A DNA stretch of 64,000 nt from BMS3BBIN04 sp964552465. GTDB lineage: Bacteria > Electryoneota > Electryoneia > Electryoneales > Electryoneaceae. This document shows, piece by piece, positions 44,325 to 53,260 of the stretch. Below the pieces are notes generated by a model. It had not been told where the DNA came from and did no database searches. It saw only the letters and a list, made by a program, of their open reading frames with translations. Each line of letters opens with the position of its first letter. Within the stretch, counting starts at the first letter, position 1. The stretch is from contig CAZKGR010000002.1 in assembly GCA_964552465.1 (NCBI GenBank), forward strand, positions 186,001 to 250,000. Direction: 5' to 3'. A program made the translations under genes and the position numbers.

Positions 44325-44563
44325 GTTACACCTCCAACTCCTTTATGGTCGCGAATTCGAATCGCGAGGGTGCGGTGGATCTGTTGATGCCCGGTACACC
44401 CGTTTACTTTTCAAAGCGAAACGCATGTCATGTGCGGATCGCTTTCGTGCTCGACCACAATATACCTCAAAAATGTTTGATTTCCAACATCTTTTCTAAT
44501 TTTGATTATAAGTGTCATCATTTTATACCACAGAGAGTCCCAGTTCGGCTGCTAATCATTCGG

Positions 44564-44591
44564 ATTATACTAAATATCCAAAACCCGTCAA
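44564..44591 (-). promoter_or_regulatory. Sigma70-type promoter of CARDB gene 1
   Basis: On the minus strand TTGACG (44591-44586) and TATAAT (44569-44564) are separated by 16 bases, close to the vegetative consensus. The start codon is about 240 bases downstream, implying a long 5' leader. The -10 region lies in a box, ATATTTAGTATAAT, that recurs in variant form upstream of CARDB gene 2. Confidence 0.65.
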
Positions 44592-44771
44592 TACGGCGAA
44601 TATCAGAAATTGACAGCGGGATCTTGAAGCATATCTCCTGGCTCGAAATACTGGGATGTCCAGCTATTCTGCGTAATGCGGGCAAAAGGGCGATAAAGGG
44701 TACATGAAATGATGTCATGCTGAACACTAAATTAACCAAGTGTTTGATCGAAAAGATTAATGGAAATAAGA

Positions 44772-44795
44772 AACCCGGATCGGTGAATCCGGGTT
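44772..44795 (-). terminator. Terminator of CARDB gene 2
   Basis: AACCCGGAT pairs with ATCCGGGTT around a six-base loop. On the minus strand TCTTATTT follows. It lies 47 bases past the CARDB gene 2 stop. Confidence 0.7.
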
Positions 44796-44841
44796 ATAAA
44801 TGCAGGCTCTCACAGAGGTGACAGCGATCACATTTATCGGA

Positions 44842-46116
44842 TCACTTCATTAACATCACCTTCTGAATTGCCGAATTTCCAAGGTTCGTCCGTGCTTGTA
44901 CCAAGTAGGCACCGCTGGCCAGACCATGCCCATCGAACGTCAGCTGGTGCTCACCTGCCGGATATGTGCCCCGAGCCAACCGCACGACTTCGCATCCCTG
45001 CAGATTGAACACGCTCACCACTAGTTCAGAAGCTTCAGGAAGGCTCATAGTTATCGTGGTCGTCGGATTGAACGGATTCGGATATGCTGGGCTCAACTCT
45101 ATTGTGGATGGCAGTTCAGTGATCTGCTCACCTGATCCGCCTGCCTGGATCACCCGTATTTCTACCGGCCAGTCGTTTGGACCGCCCATGTCAGTCTGCA
45201 TATCATCCTGCGTACCTGATTTTGTGAAGTAGAGTTTATCCGACGTTTCCACGATCCACGGATACACTCCCATTGCTACTGCCAGTTGGTAGGTACCCGC
45301 CGCGGCGAATGAGGGCACAATCTGTTGGAATTGGAAGGCGTATGGCAGACCAGAATAGAAAGTCCGCACTGGGAAGCCAAGGATGTCAATTCCTGTGCCA
45401 TACGAGGTGTTGGTAATAGAAACCCAACCATCAATAGTAGATTCATCGCCGAACTGTTGGACTGTGACTTCGTAGAAGATCTCGCTGCCTCCTGCTGGGA
45501 CTTCTATTTCTTCGGGGCTTTCCACACTTATCATAGTCGCGGTTCCGACCGGAATCTCGTAAGTACCGAAGACATTGTTGTCATTCAGAATCTCGATGAT
45601 CTCGTTTTGTGAATCGACTAACGCCCACAGATGCTTGGTACCATGCTCAGTGTAGATCACGTTTACTGATTCTGTCACGTGCGCTTCGGGAAACAGACCA
45701 CTGACTAAAACCGTAAAATCACCCTGGTCACCATGTTCCGGCTTCATCGGTTGATTAGTGAATACATCGAGGTAGAACGAACCACTTTCGGCCGTACCGG
45801 TGTTGGTTATCGTTATCAGGATTTCGACCGTTGAACCCGGTTGGGGATTCAGCGGAACATTGGCTATGCTCGTGATCTCAAGGTCGGGTGTTCCATCAAT
45901 TTCATCCAGACCGTTGCCTGTCCGAATTTGCGATCCACCATCCTTACCGGCGGTTTGTACCTCTGATGGCAAGTCAGACTCAATGAGACCTTCGAGAACT
46001 TTCTGGGTAGGGGTGTTCTTGGCGTTGTCAGCATTCACCATCTGAATCTGGTTGGCAGAGACGATCATCGTGTACGTGAACACCAACAAAATAGAAATCA
46101 GGATTATTCGCTTCAT
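44842..46116 (-). CDS. Secreted CARDB protein with type IX sorting domain (paralogue 2)
   Basis: The 424-residue protein starts at ATG 46116 after GGAGGTGTCCC. It has a signal peptide (MKRIILISILLVFTYTMIVSA), a CARDB domain (TITNTGTAESGSFYLDVFTN; GTKHLWALVDSQNEI), the GVYPW module and the sorting domain (AYPNPFN, FNLQGCEVVRLA, LASGAYLV, KVMLMK). It lacks the jelly-roll domain of its two neighbours. Residue patterns across the CARDB and GVYPW parts show it is a paralogue of both. Confidence 0.88.
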   Translation of the reverse strand: MKRIILISILLVFTYTMIVSANQIQMVNADNAKNTPTQKVLEGLIESDLPSEVQTAGKDGGSQIRTGNGLDEIDGTPDLEITSIANVPLNPQPGSTVEILITITNTGTAESGSFYLDVFTNQPMKPEHGDQGDFTVLVSGLFPEAHVTESVNVIYTEHGTKHLWALVDSQNEIIEILNDNNVFGTYEIPVGTATMISVESPEEIEVPAGGSEIFYEVTVQQFGDESTIDGWVSITNTSYGTGIDILGFPVRTFYSGLPYAFQFQQIVPSFAAAGTYQLAVAMGVYPWIVETSDKLYFTKSGTQDDMQTDMGGPNDWPVEIRVIQAGGSGEQITELPSTIELSPAYPNPFNPTTTITMSLPEASELVVSVFNLQGCEVVRLARGTYPAGEHQLTFDGHGLASGAYLVQARTNLGNSAIQKVMLMK

Positions 46117-46598
46117 GGGACACCTCCACAACTCATCCGCCGTGGATCAGAAATGCGATCACATTCGGCTTTCCTACTCCAACCCATTTTCACTCGCCAA
46201 ATCACTCTGACATAAAGATACATCCTTTAAACACCAAATACCAAACTCTCTAATTGCGATTATACTAAGTATTTACATTTTCTCACATGAGGAGACACGT
46301 TCAATCCTGTCCCAAGTCTCCGATCACAAATAATCCCAATAACCGCTATATACTAAATATCACGACGCTAATCCGTGAGAATTCAAATATAATTCGTGGA
46401 CTATGAGGGTTGATAGAGGTGTCTGGCTTGAAATTCGCGGGATTGTAAATAATATGTTAAATAGATTTGTTCGACTTGAAATCCAAATAATCCTCAGCAC
46501 TTGTGCGGAATCGCTATAATTTAGAACGACCTGAATCGAGTGATTCAGGTCGTCCAGTCTTGGCTCTCATATTTTCCTGGCTCAGGTAGAATCAGGGC
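46117..46598. other. AT-rich spacer between CARDB genes 2 and 3
   Basis: The 482 bases carry two copies of a box similar to the CARDB gene 1 promoter: minus-strand AAATACTTAGTATAAT (46259-46274) and GATATTTAGTATATA (about 46347-46361). Clear -35 elements are not visible. The terminator of CARDB gene 3 lies at 46527-46554. No gene is supported. Confidence 0.5.
46527..46554 (-). terminator. Terminator of CARDB gene 3
   Basis: ACGACCTGAATC pairs with GATTCAGGTCGT around a four-base loop, 45 bases past the stop. On the minus strand TCTAAATT follows, a weak T-rich tail. Confidence 0.65.
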
Positions 46599-48443
46599 TT
46601 ACTTCATCAACATCACCTTCTGAATCGCAGAATTTCCTAAACTGGTTTCTGTCCGCACCAAGTACACACCACTCGCCAGACCGCTCCCATCGAAGGTCAG
46701 CTGATGCTGTCCGGCATTATAGACGCCTTCCGCCAGACGCTCTACTTCCTGCCCTTGCAGGTTGTACACGGTCACCACTAGCTCAGCCGTCTCCGGTAAG
46801 GTCACCATCATGTTTGTCGTCGGGTTGAATGGATTCGGATACGCAGCACCCATCGCGAATTCTTCTGGCAGCTGCAATATGTCGTCCGCATCACCTGTGA
46901 GTTCGGGCGTGGTCTCTGTCCACGTGGTGGTAATTCCGAGATTACCGAGGTTCGATGCACCATCCGCAACGGGACCGTCCTTGATGAAGCTCGCCTGACC
47001 GGTGTCGAAGGGCTGCCATGGATAGACACCATAGTTCACGTAGACATTGTATGTTCCACCTGGAGCGTTACCAGGGATGTAGTGACTCAATGTTGCGGAC
47101 ACCGATGAACCGGCATTTAACGGCAGCGGGTTGGTCTGGAAAACTTCCACCGCATTACCATAACCTTCATGGGAGATTGTCACCCATGCCGGCTGCACTA
47201 CATTGCCACCATATTGGGTTCCGGTGGCTAGATAGGAGATTGTTCCGCCACCAACCGGCAGAGTATATGGTGTGATCGGTCCGGCAGTGACAATTGTAGC
47301 CACACCCACCGGCAGTTTTCCGACACCCCACCGGTTGTTATCCTCGTTCTCCTCTTCGATAATTTCGTCGGTGTCGATCAGTGCGTACAACCAGCGTGTG
47401 CCATCAGATGGGTAGGTCGTGGTGAACGTGTGAGTTCCAAAATCGCCCGGGCATAGCACGCCGGGGATAAACGCATATAGATCACCAAGTTCACCGATTT
47501 CTGGCGCGACACCATCCGTGTCGAGGAACAGGTCAACATAGAACGGACCGGCATTATCAGGACCGGTGTTCATGTAGGCGACGTCGATATCCACTGCGGC
47601 ACCAGGGGCTGGGTTGGTAGGATTCCAGGTAACATCGGTGATCTGTAGATCCGGAAGACCATCAAACTCCCCATAGATGCGTACTTGATCGATCCATGCA
47701 CCCTCGCCCGAACTGACTGCGAAGTCACTAGCGAACTTGAACAAGAAATAGACGGTTGGTTCAGGCCCGGTGAAGTCCAGCGTAATCATCTCGTCCGTGT
47801 ACCACATCCCAGCGTAACCTGAATAGAAGTTCCCCGTGTAATTCGAACCATCGGTACTGATGCCGACGAACATATTGTCCCAACGGGCTTCACAGTCGAT
47901 GAAGTAGTCGAACTCCACTGCCGCACCCTCGTACATACTCATGTCCACAGGACCATAATATATCCAAGTCGCCATATCGTCAGGGTAGGTATCCACTGCA
48001 GGATCCGGAACTTCCGTCGCGTCACCAGCGCAATAGGCCGCGTAACTGCCGCCACTCGAACGCTCGGTGCGTTCCGTCCATAGCCAGTAATGGTACGTAC
48101 CGCCTGCATCGTATCCACCGCCGGCTGGTCCAAACCAGTTAGTAACCCAGCCTGGATCGAATCCTTCGATATATATTGGATTCAAATCGTCAATTACCGG
48201 ACCTGGTTCCTCGATGGACACTTCTTCCCTCGAAAGTTGACGGCGTAGATCCGGTACGACCGGCTCAGCATTCAGGTCAATGCCCTCTGTTTGAATGATT
48301 GATCCGGGCCAACAGTAGACAACACCCTCCTGTGTCTGCCCCTTTTCAACATTCGGGGCGATCGGTACTTCAATCAGCTCTGCGGTAACAGCGAACGGTA
48401 GCAGCACCACCAAAACACACAAGAATCCCCTGTTCCATGTCAT
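46599..48443 (-). CDS. Secreted CARDB protein with type IX sorting domain (paralogue 3)
   Basis: The 614-residue protein starts at ATG 48443 after AGAAGGAGGGTTAACC; an upstream frame to 48497 is rejected. Order: signal peptide (ending FAVTA), propeptide, jelly-roll domain (WTERTERSSGGSYAAYCAGD; FDYFIDCEARWDNMFVGIS), CARDB domain (MNTGPDNAGPFYVDLFLDT; GTRWLYALIDTDEI), GVYPW module and sorting domain (AYPNPFN, YNLQGQEVERLA, LASGVYLV, KVMLMK). Residue similarity shows common descent with paralogues 1 and 2. The last 30 residues are nearly identical to those of paralogue 2. Confidence 0.88.
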   Translation of the reverse strand: MTWNRGFLCVLVVLLPFAVTAELIEVPIAPNVEKGQTQEGVVYCWPGSIIQTEGIDLNAEPVVPDLRRQLSREEVSIEEPGPVIDDLNPIYIEGFDPGWVTNWFGPAGGGYDAGGTYHYWLWTERTERSSGGSYAAYCAGDATEVPDPAVDTYPDDMATWIYYGPVDMSMYEGAAVEFDYFIDCEARWDNMFVGISTDGSNYTGNFYSGYAGMWYTDEMITLDFTGPEPTVYFLFKFASDFAVSSGEGAWIDQVRIYGEFDGLPDLQITDVTWNPTNPAPGAAVDIDVAYMNTGPDNAGPFYVDLFLDTDGVAPEIGELGDLYAFIPGVLCPGDFGTHTFTTTYPSDGTRWLYALIDTDEIIEEENEDNNRWGVGKLPVGVATIVTAGPITPYTLPVGGGTISYLATGTQYGGNVVQPAWVTISHEGYGNAVEVFQTNPLPLNAGSSVSATLSHYIPGNAPGGTYNVYVNYGVYPWQPFDTGQASFIKDGPVADGASNLGNLGITTTWTETTPELTGDADDILQLPEEFAMGAAYPNPFNPTTNMMVTLPETAELVVTVYNLQGQEVERLAEGVYNAGQHQLTFDGSGLASGVYLVRTETSLGNSAIQKVMLMK

Positions 48444-49002
48444 GGTTAACCCTCCTTCTCTAGAAGCCTTCACACACACATTTCCAATTGTATGCACTCC
48501 TCAAGGGAGTGCATCAGTATTGCCTGCAACAGCCATGAGTCGGCTGGATACAATCCAAGATTGTTTTTTGGAAACCGTGCAGCTGACCGTAATCGCTCAG
48601 ATCTGTGTGCAGTTTGGATGGGATCGATGTGAAATGTCTGCCAATCATTGGTAATTTTAAAGTTCGCACCAATATGTCAACTGATCAAAATCACATCTTC
48701 AGCTTGCCCATAATAATTGCCTCGAGAGCGGAAATAGTTCTAACTTACGAATCTAGATCAACTTAAATAATATGAATGTTAGCTAGAGTTTTGAAAATGC
48801 TAAACTTAACAGAATACAATCAATACACCAAAATCCATTTATAAATTATACCGCATTCAGTAGATTAATCTGAATTCGATAATATCGTTAATTATCCCGT
48901 TTTTTTGACTCACTGAACGTATATCGACATCGAATAGATTTCCAGATACACAAAAGCCCCGTCCAGTACGCTGGGCGGGGCGATTGCATGTGTTCAGATT
49001 AG
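48444..49002. other. Long AT-rich spacer upstream of CARDB gene 3
   Basis: The 559 bases contain no supported coding frame. A minus-strand TATAAT (48850-48845) could be a -10 element for CARDB gene 3, without a clear -35. The PIN-PhoH terminator lies at 48956-48981. The rest is AT-rich with short A and T runs. Confidence 0.45.
48956..48981 (-). terminator. Intrinsic terminator of the PIN-PhoH gene
   Basis: GCCCCGTCCAG pairs with CTGGGCGGGGC around a four-base loop, with one mismatch. On the minus strand TTTTGTG follows. Confidence 0.8.
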
Positions 49003-50550
49003 CTACAGTAAATTGGATGCAAGGTCTGAAAGCTGGCTGCGTTCACCTTTTTCCAAGGTGACGTGCGCGTACAACTTCTGACCCTTCATCTTGTCAATCA
49101 GACGGGTTAATCCGTTCGAGCGGCTGTCCAGATACGGGCTGTCGATCTGATTCGGATCGCCTGTAAGCACGATCTTCGTGCCCTCGCCGGCGCGGGTGAT
49201 GATCGTCTTGACTTCATGACCCGTCAGATTCTGCGCCTCATCGACGATGAAGAAGATGCGGTTCAAGCTCCGTCCGCGGATATACGCCAACGCACTGATG
49301 TTCAACTTCCGATTCTTCAGCATGTCGTCAATGGCTTGCACCTTCTTGTCGGTGTGTTTGTACTGGCCACGGATTACGCCGAGGTTATCCCACAACGGCT
49401 GCATGAACGGATCTAGCTTTTCTTCGATGTCGCCCGGTAAATACCCCAACTCCTGCTGTCCAAGGGGGACTACCGGTCGTGCGAGAAAGATCTGGTCATA
49501 CTGGCGACGGGTTTCCAACGCTCCTGCCAAAGCGATCAGTGTTTTGCCCGTTCCCGCTTTGCCGGAGAATGTTACCAGCTTGACATGGTCGTTCAGCAAC
49601 GCATCCAACGCAAAAGTTTGTTCGCTGTTGCGTGGAGTGATGCCATAGCCGTTACGTTTATCAACGCGAACGAGGGCTTCACGGTCGGCATCATAGCGGG
49701 CCAGGGCGCTGTTACGGTTGCTCTTAAGGATGAAGTAGGCGTTCGGAAACGGTTCATCTATGTCGAAAAACTCCAGCGGAACTTCAAATGGATCACTGTA
49801 CAACTGGTCGATGAGATCAGGATCGAGATTTTCCAGTTCATGCTGACCGGTGTACAGTTCGTCAATCGCTGGAACTTTATCGCTCTCGTAATCTTCAGCG
49901 GGGATGCCGACACTACGTGCCTTCAACCTCAACGACACATCCTTGCTGACCAGTACAACGTCACGATCCGCATGCAATTCTGAAATATCACAGGCCGCTG
50001 ATAAAATCCGATGATCTGGAGTGCTGTCCATGAAGCTGGCGCGCACGATCTCATTCAGCTTACGGCTGACATGGATACGTAGCGTTCCCAAACCGGGACC
50101 GAGGACAGTTCCACCGTTGGTAGCCTGCCCAACTGCTGGCAATAGATCATCAAGCTGACGAGCGATCTCGCGCGCATGAAAATTGATCGTGTCCGTCCCC
50201 TTCTTGAAATGATCCACTTCTTCGAGCACAGTTATCGGAATGAACAGATCATTTTCCTCAAAACGGAGAAGCGCGGTCGGATCATGCAACAGAACGTTCG
50301 TGTCGAGAACGAAAATCTTCGGTTGACGCTTGCGCCGTGAAGCCTTGGAAGCAGATGATTTTACGACGGATTTTGAACGAGCTGGTCTTCCCAACTTTGC
50401 TGGTTTCGAGGATATTGCTTTTGTATCCGCTTCAGACTGTTTGTCAGTACTGATCTGCTGTTTCAACGCAATTGCGGAGGTAGCCTTGGCACTTTTCGGT
50501 GTGGATCGTTTTTTCGATCCTTCCACAGGTGAGTTCTTGGCTGGTGGCAT
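49003..50550 (-). CDS. PIN domain - PhoH ATPase fusion protein
   Basis: The protein has about 515 residues from the ATG at 50550. A disordered, Lys/Ser/Ala-rich N-terminus (about 1-75) precedes a PIN nuclease domain (IFVLDTNVLLHDPTALL, then a Glu and Asp triad in VLEEVDHFKKGT, DSTPDHRILSAA and VLVSKDVSLRLKA) and a PhoH ATPase (VTFSGKAGTGKTLIALA Walker A, RIFFIVDEAQNLT Walker B, IVLTGDPNQID). PhoH2/YlaK-like proteins couple an RNase to an RNA helicase-like ATPase. It is a second PhoH paralogue besides that at 29552. Start choice is tentative because the ribosome site is weak. Confidence 0.9.
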   Translation of the reverse strand: MPPAKNSPVEGSKKRSTPKSAKATSAIALKQQISTDKQSEADTKAISSKPAKLGRPARSKSVVKSSASKASRRKRQPKIFVLDTNVLLHDPTALLRFEENDLFIPITVLEEVDHFKKGTDTINFHAREIARQLDDLLPAVGQATNGGTVLGPGLGTLRIHVSRKLNEIVRASFMDSTPDHRILSAACDISELHADRDVVLVSKDVSLRLKARSVGIPAEDYESDKVPAIDELYTGQHELENLDPDLIDQLYSDPFEVPLEFFDIDEPFPNAYFILKSNRNSALARYDADREALVRVDKRNGYGITPRNSEQTFALDALLNDHVKLVTFSGKAGTGKTLIALAGALETRRQYDQIFLARPVVPLGQQELGYLPGDIEEKLDPFMQPLWDNLGVIRGQYKHTDKKVQAIDDMLKNRKLNISALAYIRGRSLNRIFFIVDEAQNLTGHEVKTIITRAGEGTKIVLTGDPNQIDSPYLDSRSNGLTRLIDKMKGQKLYAHVTLEKGERSQLSDLASNLL

Positions 50551-50641
50551 TCGGCATCTCAAAAATGATGGGTGGCTCAAATAGATGGCCACCCAAAGTT
50601 ACGTGTTCACACATTCGGTTCAAATGCGCTGGCTGGTGTCG

Positions 50642-51301
50642 TCAGCCATGGTGAGCATTCATCTCGCTGTATTCAAGGCTGTTCAGCATGTCCTTGAACG
50701 CGCCCAGTTCCTTCTGAATCGTTGCCTCGGGACCGGTTCCTTTGAAGAACCACGGGCCGTTCGGGCTCATCACAATCGCCGCGACAAACATCCACTCCGG
50801 CTTCTTGTCTGAACCTGATGCACCCATCATCGAGGACGGTTTCTGGGTACCGGTGAACATGACAAGCGTGACTTCCATATCCTGCACACTGGAAGTTTCC
50901 CGTGTAACATCCGCCTCGGTAATCGGAGAACCATCTGCCTTTTCGAACTGCCCCATCCAACGGGTGATGTTCATCTCAACCGAACCGGCTTCGGGTCCGA
51001 AGTAGAAAACGAGGACTTTGGCTTCGTCTTCAACGCCTTCAGCTACTGGCAATCCCCATTGCGCAAGGCGCATGGATGAAGTCGGCTGCTCTTTGACCCA
51101 ACCTAGCGGTAGGTCACCGGTGAACGGGCCCACTGCAAAGTGTTAATCCACGACTGGGGTAACTTTATCCATGGTCGCGTTATGACCCTCAGGTACGGCT
51201 TTTGACTGAGTTTGTTGTTGGTCACTCTGGCCACATCCAAGCAGGCCAATCATCAATATTGTCGCAAGGATCACTGTGATCCCGGAAATCAGGCGATTCA
51301 T
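50642..51301 (-). pseudogene. Lipoprotein gene interrupted by an in-frame stop codon
   Basis: A start at 51301 (GGAGGAGT upstream) encodes a lipoprotein signal (MNRLISGITVILATILMIGL, lipobox LLGC) and then a Gln/Ser-rich linker, ending at a TAA at 51145-51143. The same frame continues past the stop with no shift: three codons, then a GTG at 51133 and 163 residues. That part has the layout LGWVKEQPTSSMRLAQWGLP, VFYFGPEAGSVEMNITRWMG, PNGPWFFKGTGPEATI of a lipoprotein family I recognise in which the signal peptide is directly fused to this domain. One nonsense change, or a base-call error, explains the split. The domain may still be made from the GTG, but would lose its export signal. Confidence 0.65.
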
Positions 51302-51504
51302 TACTCCTCCAGGTAAGTTTGTCGGCACAGGGTAGCACCCATGCAACCCATTGGGCAACAACCATCCGTTCTCTCAAAGCACCTGTGATGAGCGATAGTC
51401 TGTTAATTCTCAAGAGTTTAGTTGATCTGCGAATCTTCAGCTTCAATGCAACTTTGCATCGCTGCCAGCATCCAACAGATGATTGCTCACAAATTGGAGA
51501 AACC

Positions 51505-51717
51505 ATGAACCACCCGATCGCTGCCAACATGGATCTGGAAGATGTCGCTCGTGAATCACCACTGGCGATCCGACTGCTAACTGAACGCAATATCGTCTGT
51601 ATCGCGTGCGGAACACCGCTTTGGAAAACAGTCGAAGAAGCGATCCATGATGCCGGGCTCGAGGAAGTGGAGACCATTGTCAACGAAGTAAACCTTGAGC
51701 TCGCTCGCAGCGTCTGA
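51505..51717 (+). CDS. DUF1858-like small redox-type protein
   Basis: The 70-residue protein (ATG 51505, GGAGA upstream) has the DUF1858 layout: a helix ESPLAIRLLTERN, a CxxC-containing turn IVCIACGTPLWKTVEEAI, then a helix ending TIVNEVNLEL. This family, called hybrid-cluster-associated redox disulfide, is thought to act through its Cys pair. It precedes a heme-type membrane protein gene, which fits a redox function. A longer upstream frame is rejected. Confidence 0.7.
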   Translation: MNHPIAANMDLEDVARESPLAIRLLTERNIVCIACGTPLWKTVEEAIHDAGLEEVETIVNEVNLELARSV

Positions 51718-51818
51718 TTTGATAGTGGATTACAGTACTTGGGCTCAACAACCTTGTTCAACGCGCGCAGAACCCCCATCTTCGCTGCTCACAACACGAA
51801 CCATATCGAGAATGAAGC

Positions 51819-52346
51819 ATGAAACGCATTCGTTTCCGCTGGCGGGTTTTCACATCCCTGATCATGTTTATCAGCACGATTGTCGTTACACTCTCCGGCG
51901 TCGCGCTCTACATCGCCCCGCATCACCGGGTTGCGGGTGAGATGGACTGGACATTCATGGCGCTCGATTACTACCAATGGTGGGATCTGCACCTGACTTC
52001 GATGATCTGGTTCATGCTCGCGTTCGGTTTCCACCTGTTTAAATTCAACTGGCGCGCATTCATGCATTACCTGGGCCGGAAGATGAAGGGGGCGATTCGG
52101 AATCCAATCGAAATTGGAATCACCGTTATGTTAACAGTGGTCCTGATGTGGGGCACGTTGGACAACTGGTATGTCACCAACTGGGTGCTTGATGTTCACA
52201 AGTGGATTCGAGCCGAGCACTTCGAAGTCTGGCAGGAATGGCGGGCGGAAGAGCTGGAGAAGCGGAAAGCGCGAGTTGTTGAATCCGAGGACGAGGGTCA
52301 CGCTGCAGATGAACCGGTGAAGAAGGAAGCAAAAGCTGATGGCTAA
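51819..52346 (+). CDS. DUF4405-like membrane protein (cytochrome b561-type fold)
   Basis: The 175-residue protein has four hydrophobic helices. Histidines in WWDLHLTSMIW and FGFHLFKFNW are placed as in DUF4405/cytochrome b-like proteins, which may bind heme; a further HKW lies after the last helix. The C-terminus is charged (KRKARVVESEDEGHAADEPVKKEAKADG-like, highly polar). It overlaps the next gene by eight bases and follows the small redox protein by 101 bases. Confidence 0.7.
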   Translation: MKRIRFRWRVFTSLIMFISTIVVTLSGVALYIAPHHRVAGEMDWTFMALDYYQWWDLHLTSMIWFMLAFGFHLFKFNWRAFMHYLGRKMKGAIRNPIEIGITVMLTVVLMWGTLDNWYVTNWVLDVHKWIRAEHFEVWQEWRAEELEKRKARVVESEDEGHAADEPVKKEAKADG

Positions 52347-52980
52347 AGTAATCCTGGCACTGCTTTTCACCACGTCGTTGCTGGTGACTAGCGGATGCGA
52401 CTATGACGAAGATCTGTCCATCTTCACCCTGATCAGCGACCAGATTGTGGATCAGGATACGTTGTTGTACGTCTCGGTTCGTATCGAGCGTACGATTGGC
52501 GGGCCATTCGGATCGGACTCAGAAATCTTGGACGACGCTTTAGTCAAGGTGAACGGCGATACGTTAGTCTACAAATCATCTGTCAATGTCTACCAGAATG
52601 ATTTCGCTGATCTCAACGGGACTGTGTTGATTGAGGTGACAGAAGGTGGGGAGGAGCATCAGCATCAGGTCAACTTGGACCGGTTGGCCGTAATCGGTAT
52701 TCCACTACCTCAAGATGGACCCGTCGATCAACTATTCGACGTGAGCTGGAACGCTCCAAATCCCGCGAATTCGTCTGCGTTGGAATACTATCAGATCAAC
52801 GGTAACGCTGGCGATCTGATCCGTGGTACCAGCCCGATCACTGTCCTGCTCGACGACAAATATCACGGTGACAGCCTGCGCGTTATCTTCTATTACCAGG
52901 AAGCACTGCCCTTCAACTCGACCTTCGAAGAAGTCACCTACTACCTGACCCAGCAGTCGGATGTTCTAGTTACCGATTGA
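52339..52980 (+). CDS. Lipoprotein of unknown function
   Basis: The 213-residue protein has a lipoprotein signal peptide with lipobox VTSGC (Cys20). The remainder is beta-rich, with about two repeats of Val/Asp/Glu-rich strands, and has no recognised domain; it has a DVSWNAPNPANSS segment as in extracellular beta-sandwich proteins. It overlaps the DUF4405 gene by eight bases, so the two are likely co-expressed. Confidence 0.7.
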   Translation: MAKVILALLFTTSLLVTSGCDYDEDLSIFTLISDQIVDQDTLLYVSVRIERTIGGPFGSDSEILDDALVKVNGDTLVYKSSVNVYQNDFADLNGTVLIEVTEGGEEHQHQVNLDRLAVIGIPLPQDGPVDQLFDVSWNAPNPANSSALEYYQINGNAGDLIRGTSPITVLLDDKYHGDSLRVIFYYQEALPFNSTFEEVTYYLTQQSDVLVTD

Positions 52981-52992
52981 TCGTTAGCGTGG

Positions 52993-53016
52993 CCCGACTT
53001 GTCACATCAAGTCGGG
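52993..53016 (+). terminator. Hairpin after the lipoprotein gene
   Basis: CCCGACTTG pairs with CAAGTCGGG around a six-base loop, 13 bases past the stop. No T-run follows, so it is a weak terminator or an mRNA 3' stabiliser. Confidence 0.5.
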
Positions 53017-53052
53017 TGTCTCCGACCTTGAGTAGACCAAAGCCATTGACCG

Positions 53053-53126
53053 GGTGGCCCGGGGTTTTAACCTCGGGTATCATATCAATGGGGACGTGAA
53101 ACCCGGGTCTAAAGACCCGGGCCACC
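53053..53126. repeat. Long GC-rich inverted repeat with CCCGGG core
   Basis: GGTGGCCCGGGG at 53053-53064 is complementary to CCCGGGCCACC at 53116-53126. Inside, CCCGGGTCT-AA-AGACCCGGG (53102-53121) is a nearly perfect hairpin, and CCCGGGGTT-TT-AACCTCGGG (53058-53077) is another. The element has the form of a mobile or dispersed palindrome and shares its core with the 26164 hairpin. Confidence 0.7.
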
Positions 53127-53169
53127 TGATGGTCAAGATGGACAATTCACATCACTGATTTCACCACAC

Positions 53170-53260
53170 GTCATCCTTCGCTTCGCTCAGCGATGACATC
53201 AACGGCAACCCAGCACTGCAAAACGTCAAACGAGAGATCCTTCATTGCATTCAGGATGAC
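53170..53260. repeat. Widespread GTCATCCT intergenic repeat, two units
   Basis: The first unit (53170-53197) reads, on the minus strand, GTCATCGCTGAGCGAAGCGA then AGGATGAC. The second (53234-53260) reads GAGATCCTTC, then a centre, then CAGGATGAC. This resembles a dispersed intergenic palindrome family of the form GTCATCCTGAGCGAAGCGAA found in many environmental bacteria. The units are 36 bases apart, between a lipoprotein gene and glnA. Confidence 0.65.

Larger units (their letters stand above)
44325..44841. other. AT-rich spacer between CARDB genes 1 and 2
   Basis: The 517 bases hold the promoter of CARDB gene 1 (44564-44591) and, near 44772-44795, the terminator of CARDB gene 2: AACCCGGAT/ATCCGGGTT with a T-rich tail on the minus strand. 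No coding frame with support was found; a 146-codon plus-strand frame (44267-44707) crosses the start of CARDB gene 1 and is not called. Confidence 0.55.

Noticed and set aside
44267..44707. 146-codon plus-strand frame in the CARDB spacer
   Set aside because: Begins antisense to the CARDB gene 1 signal peptide and spans its promoter; Ile/Arg/Ser-rich with no domain.
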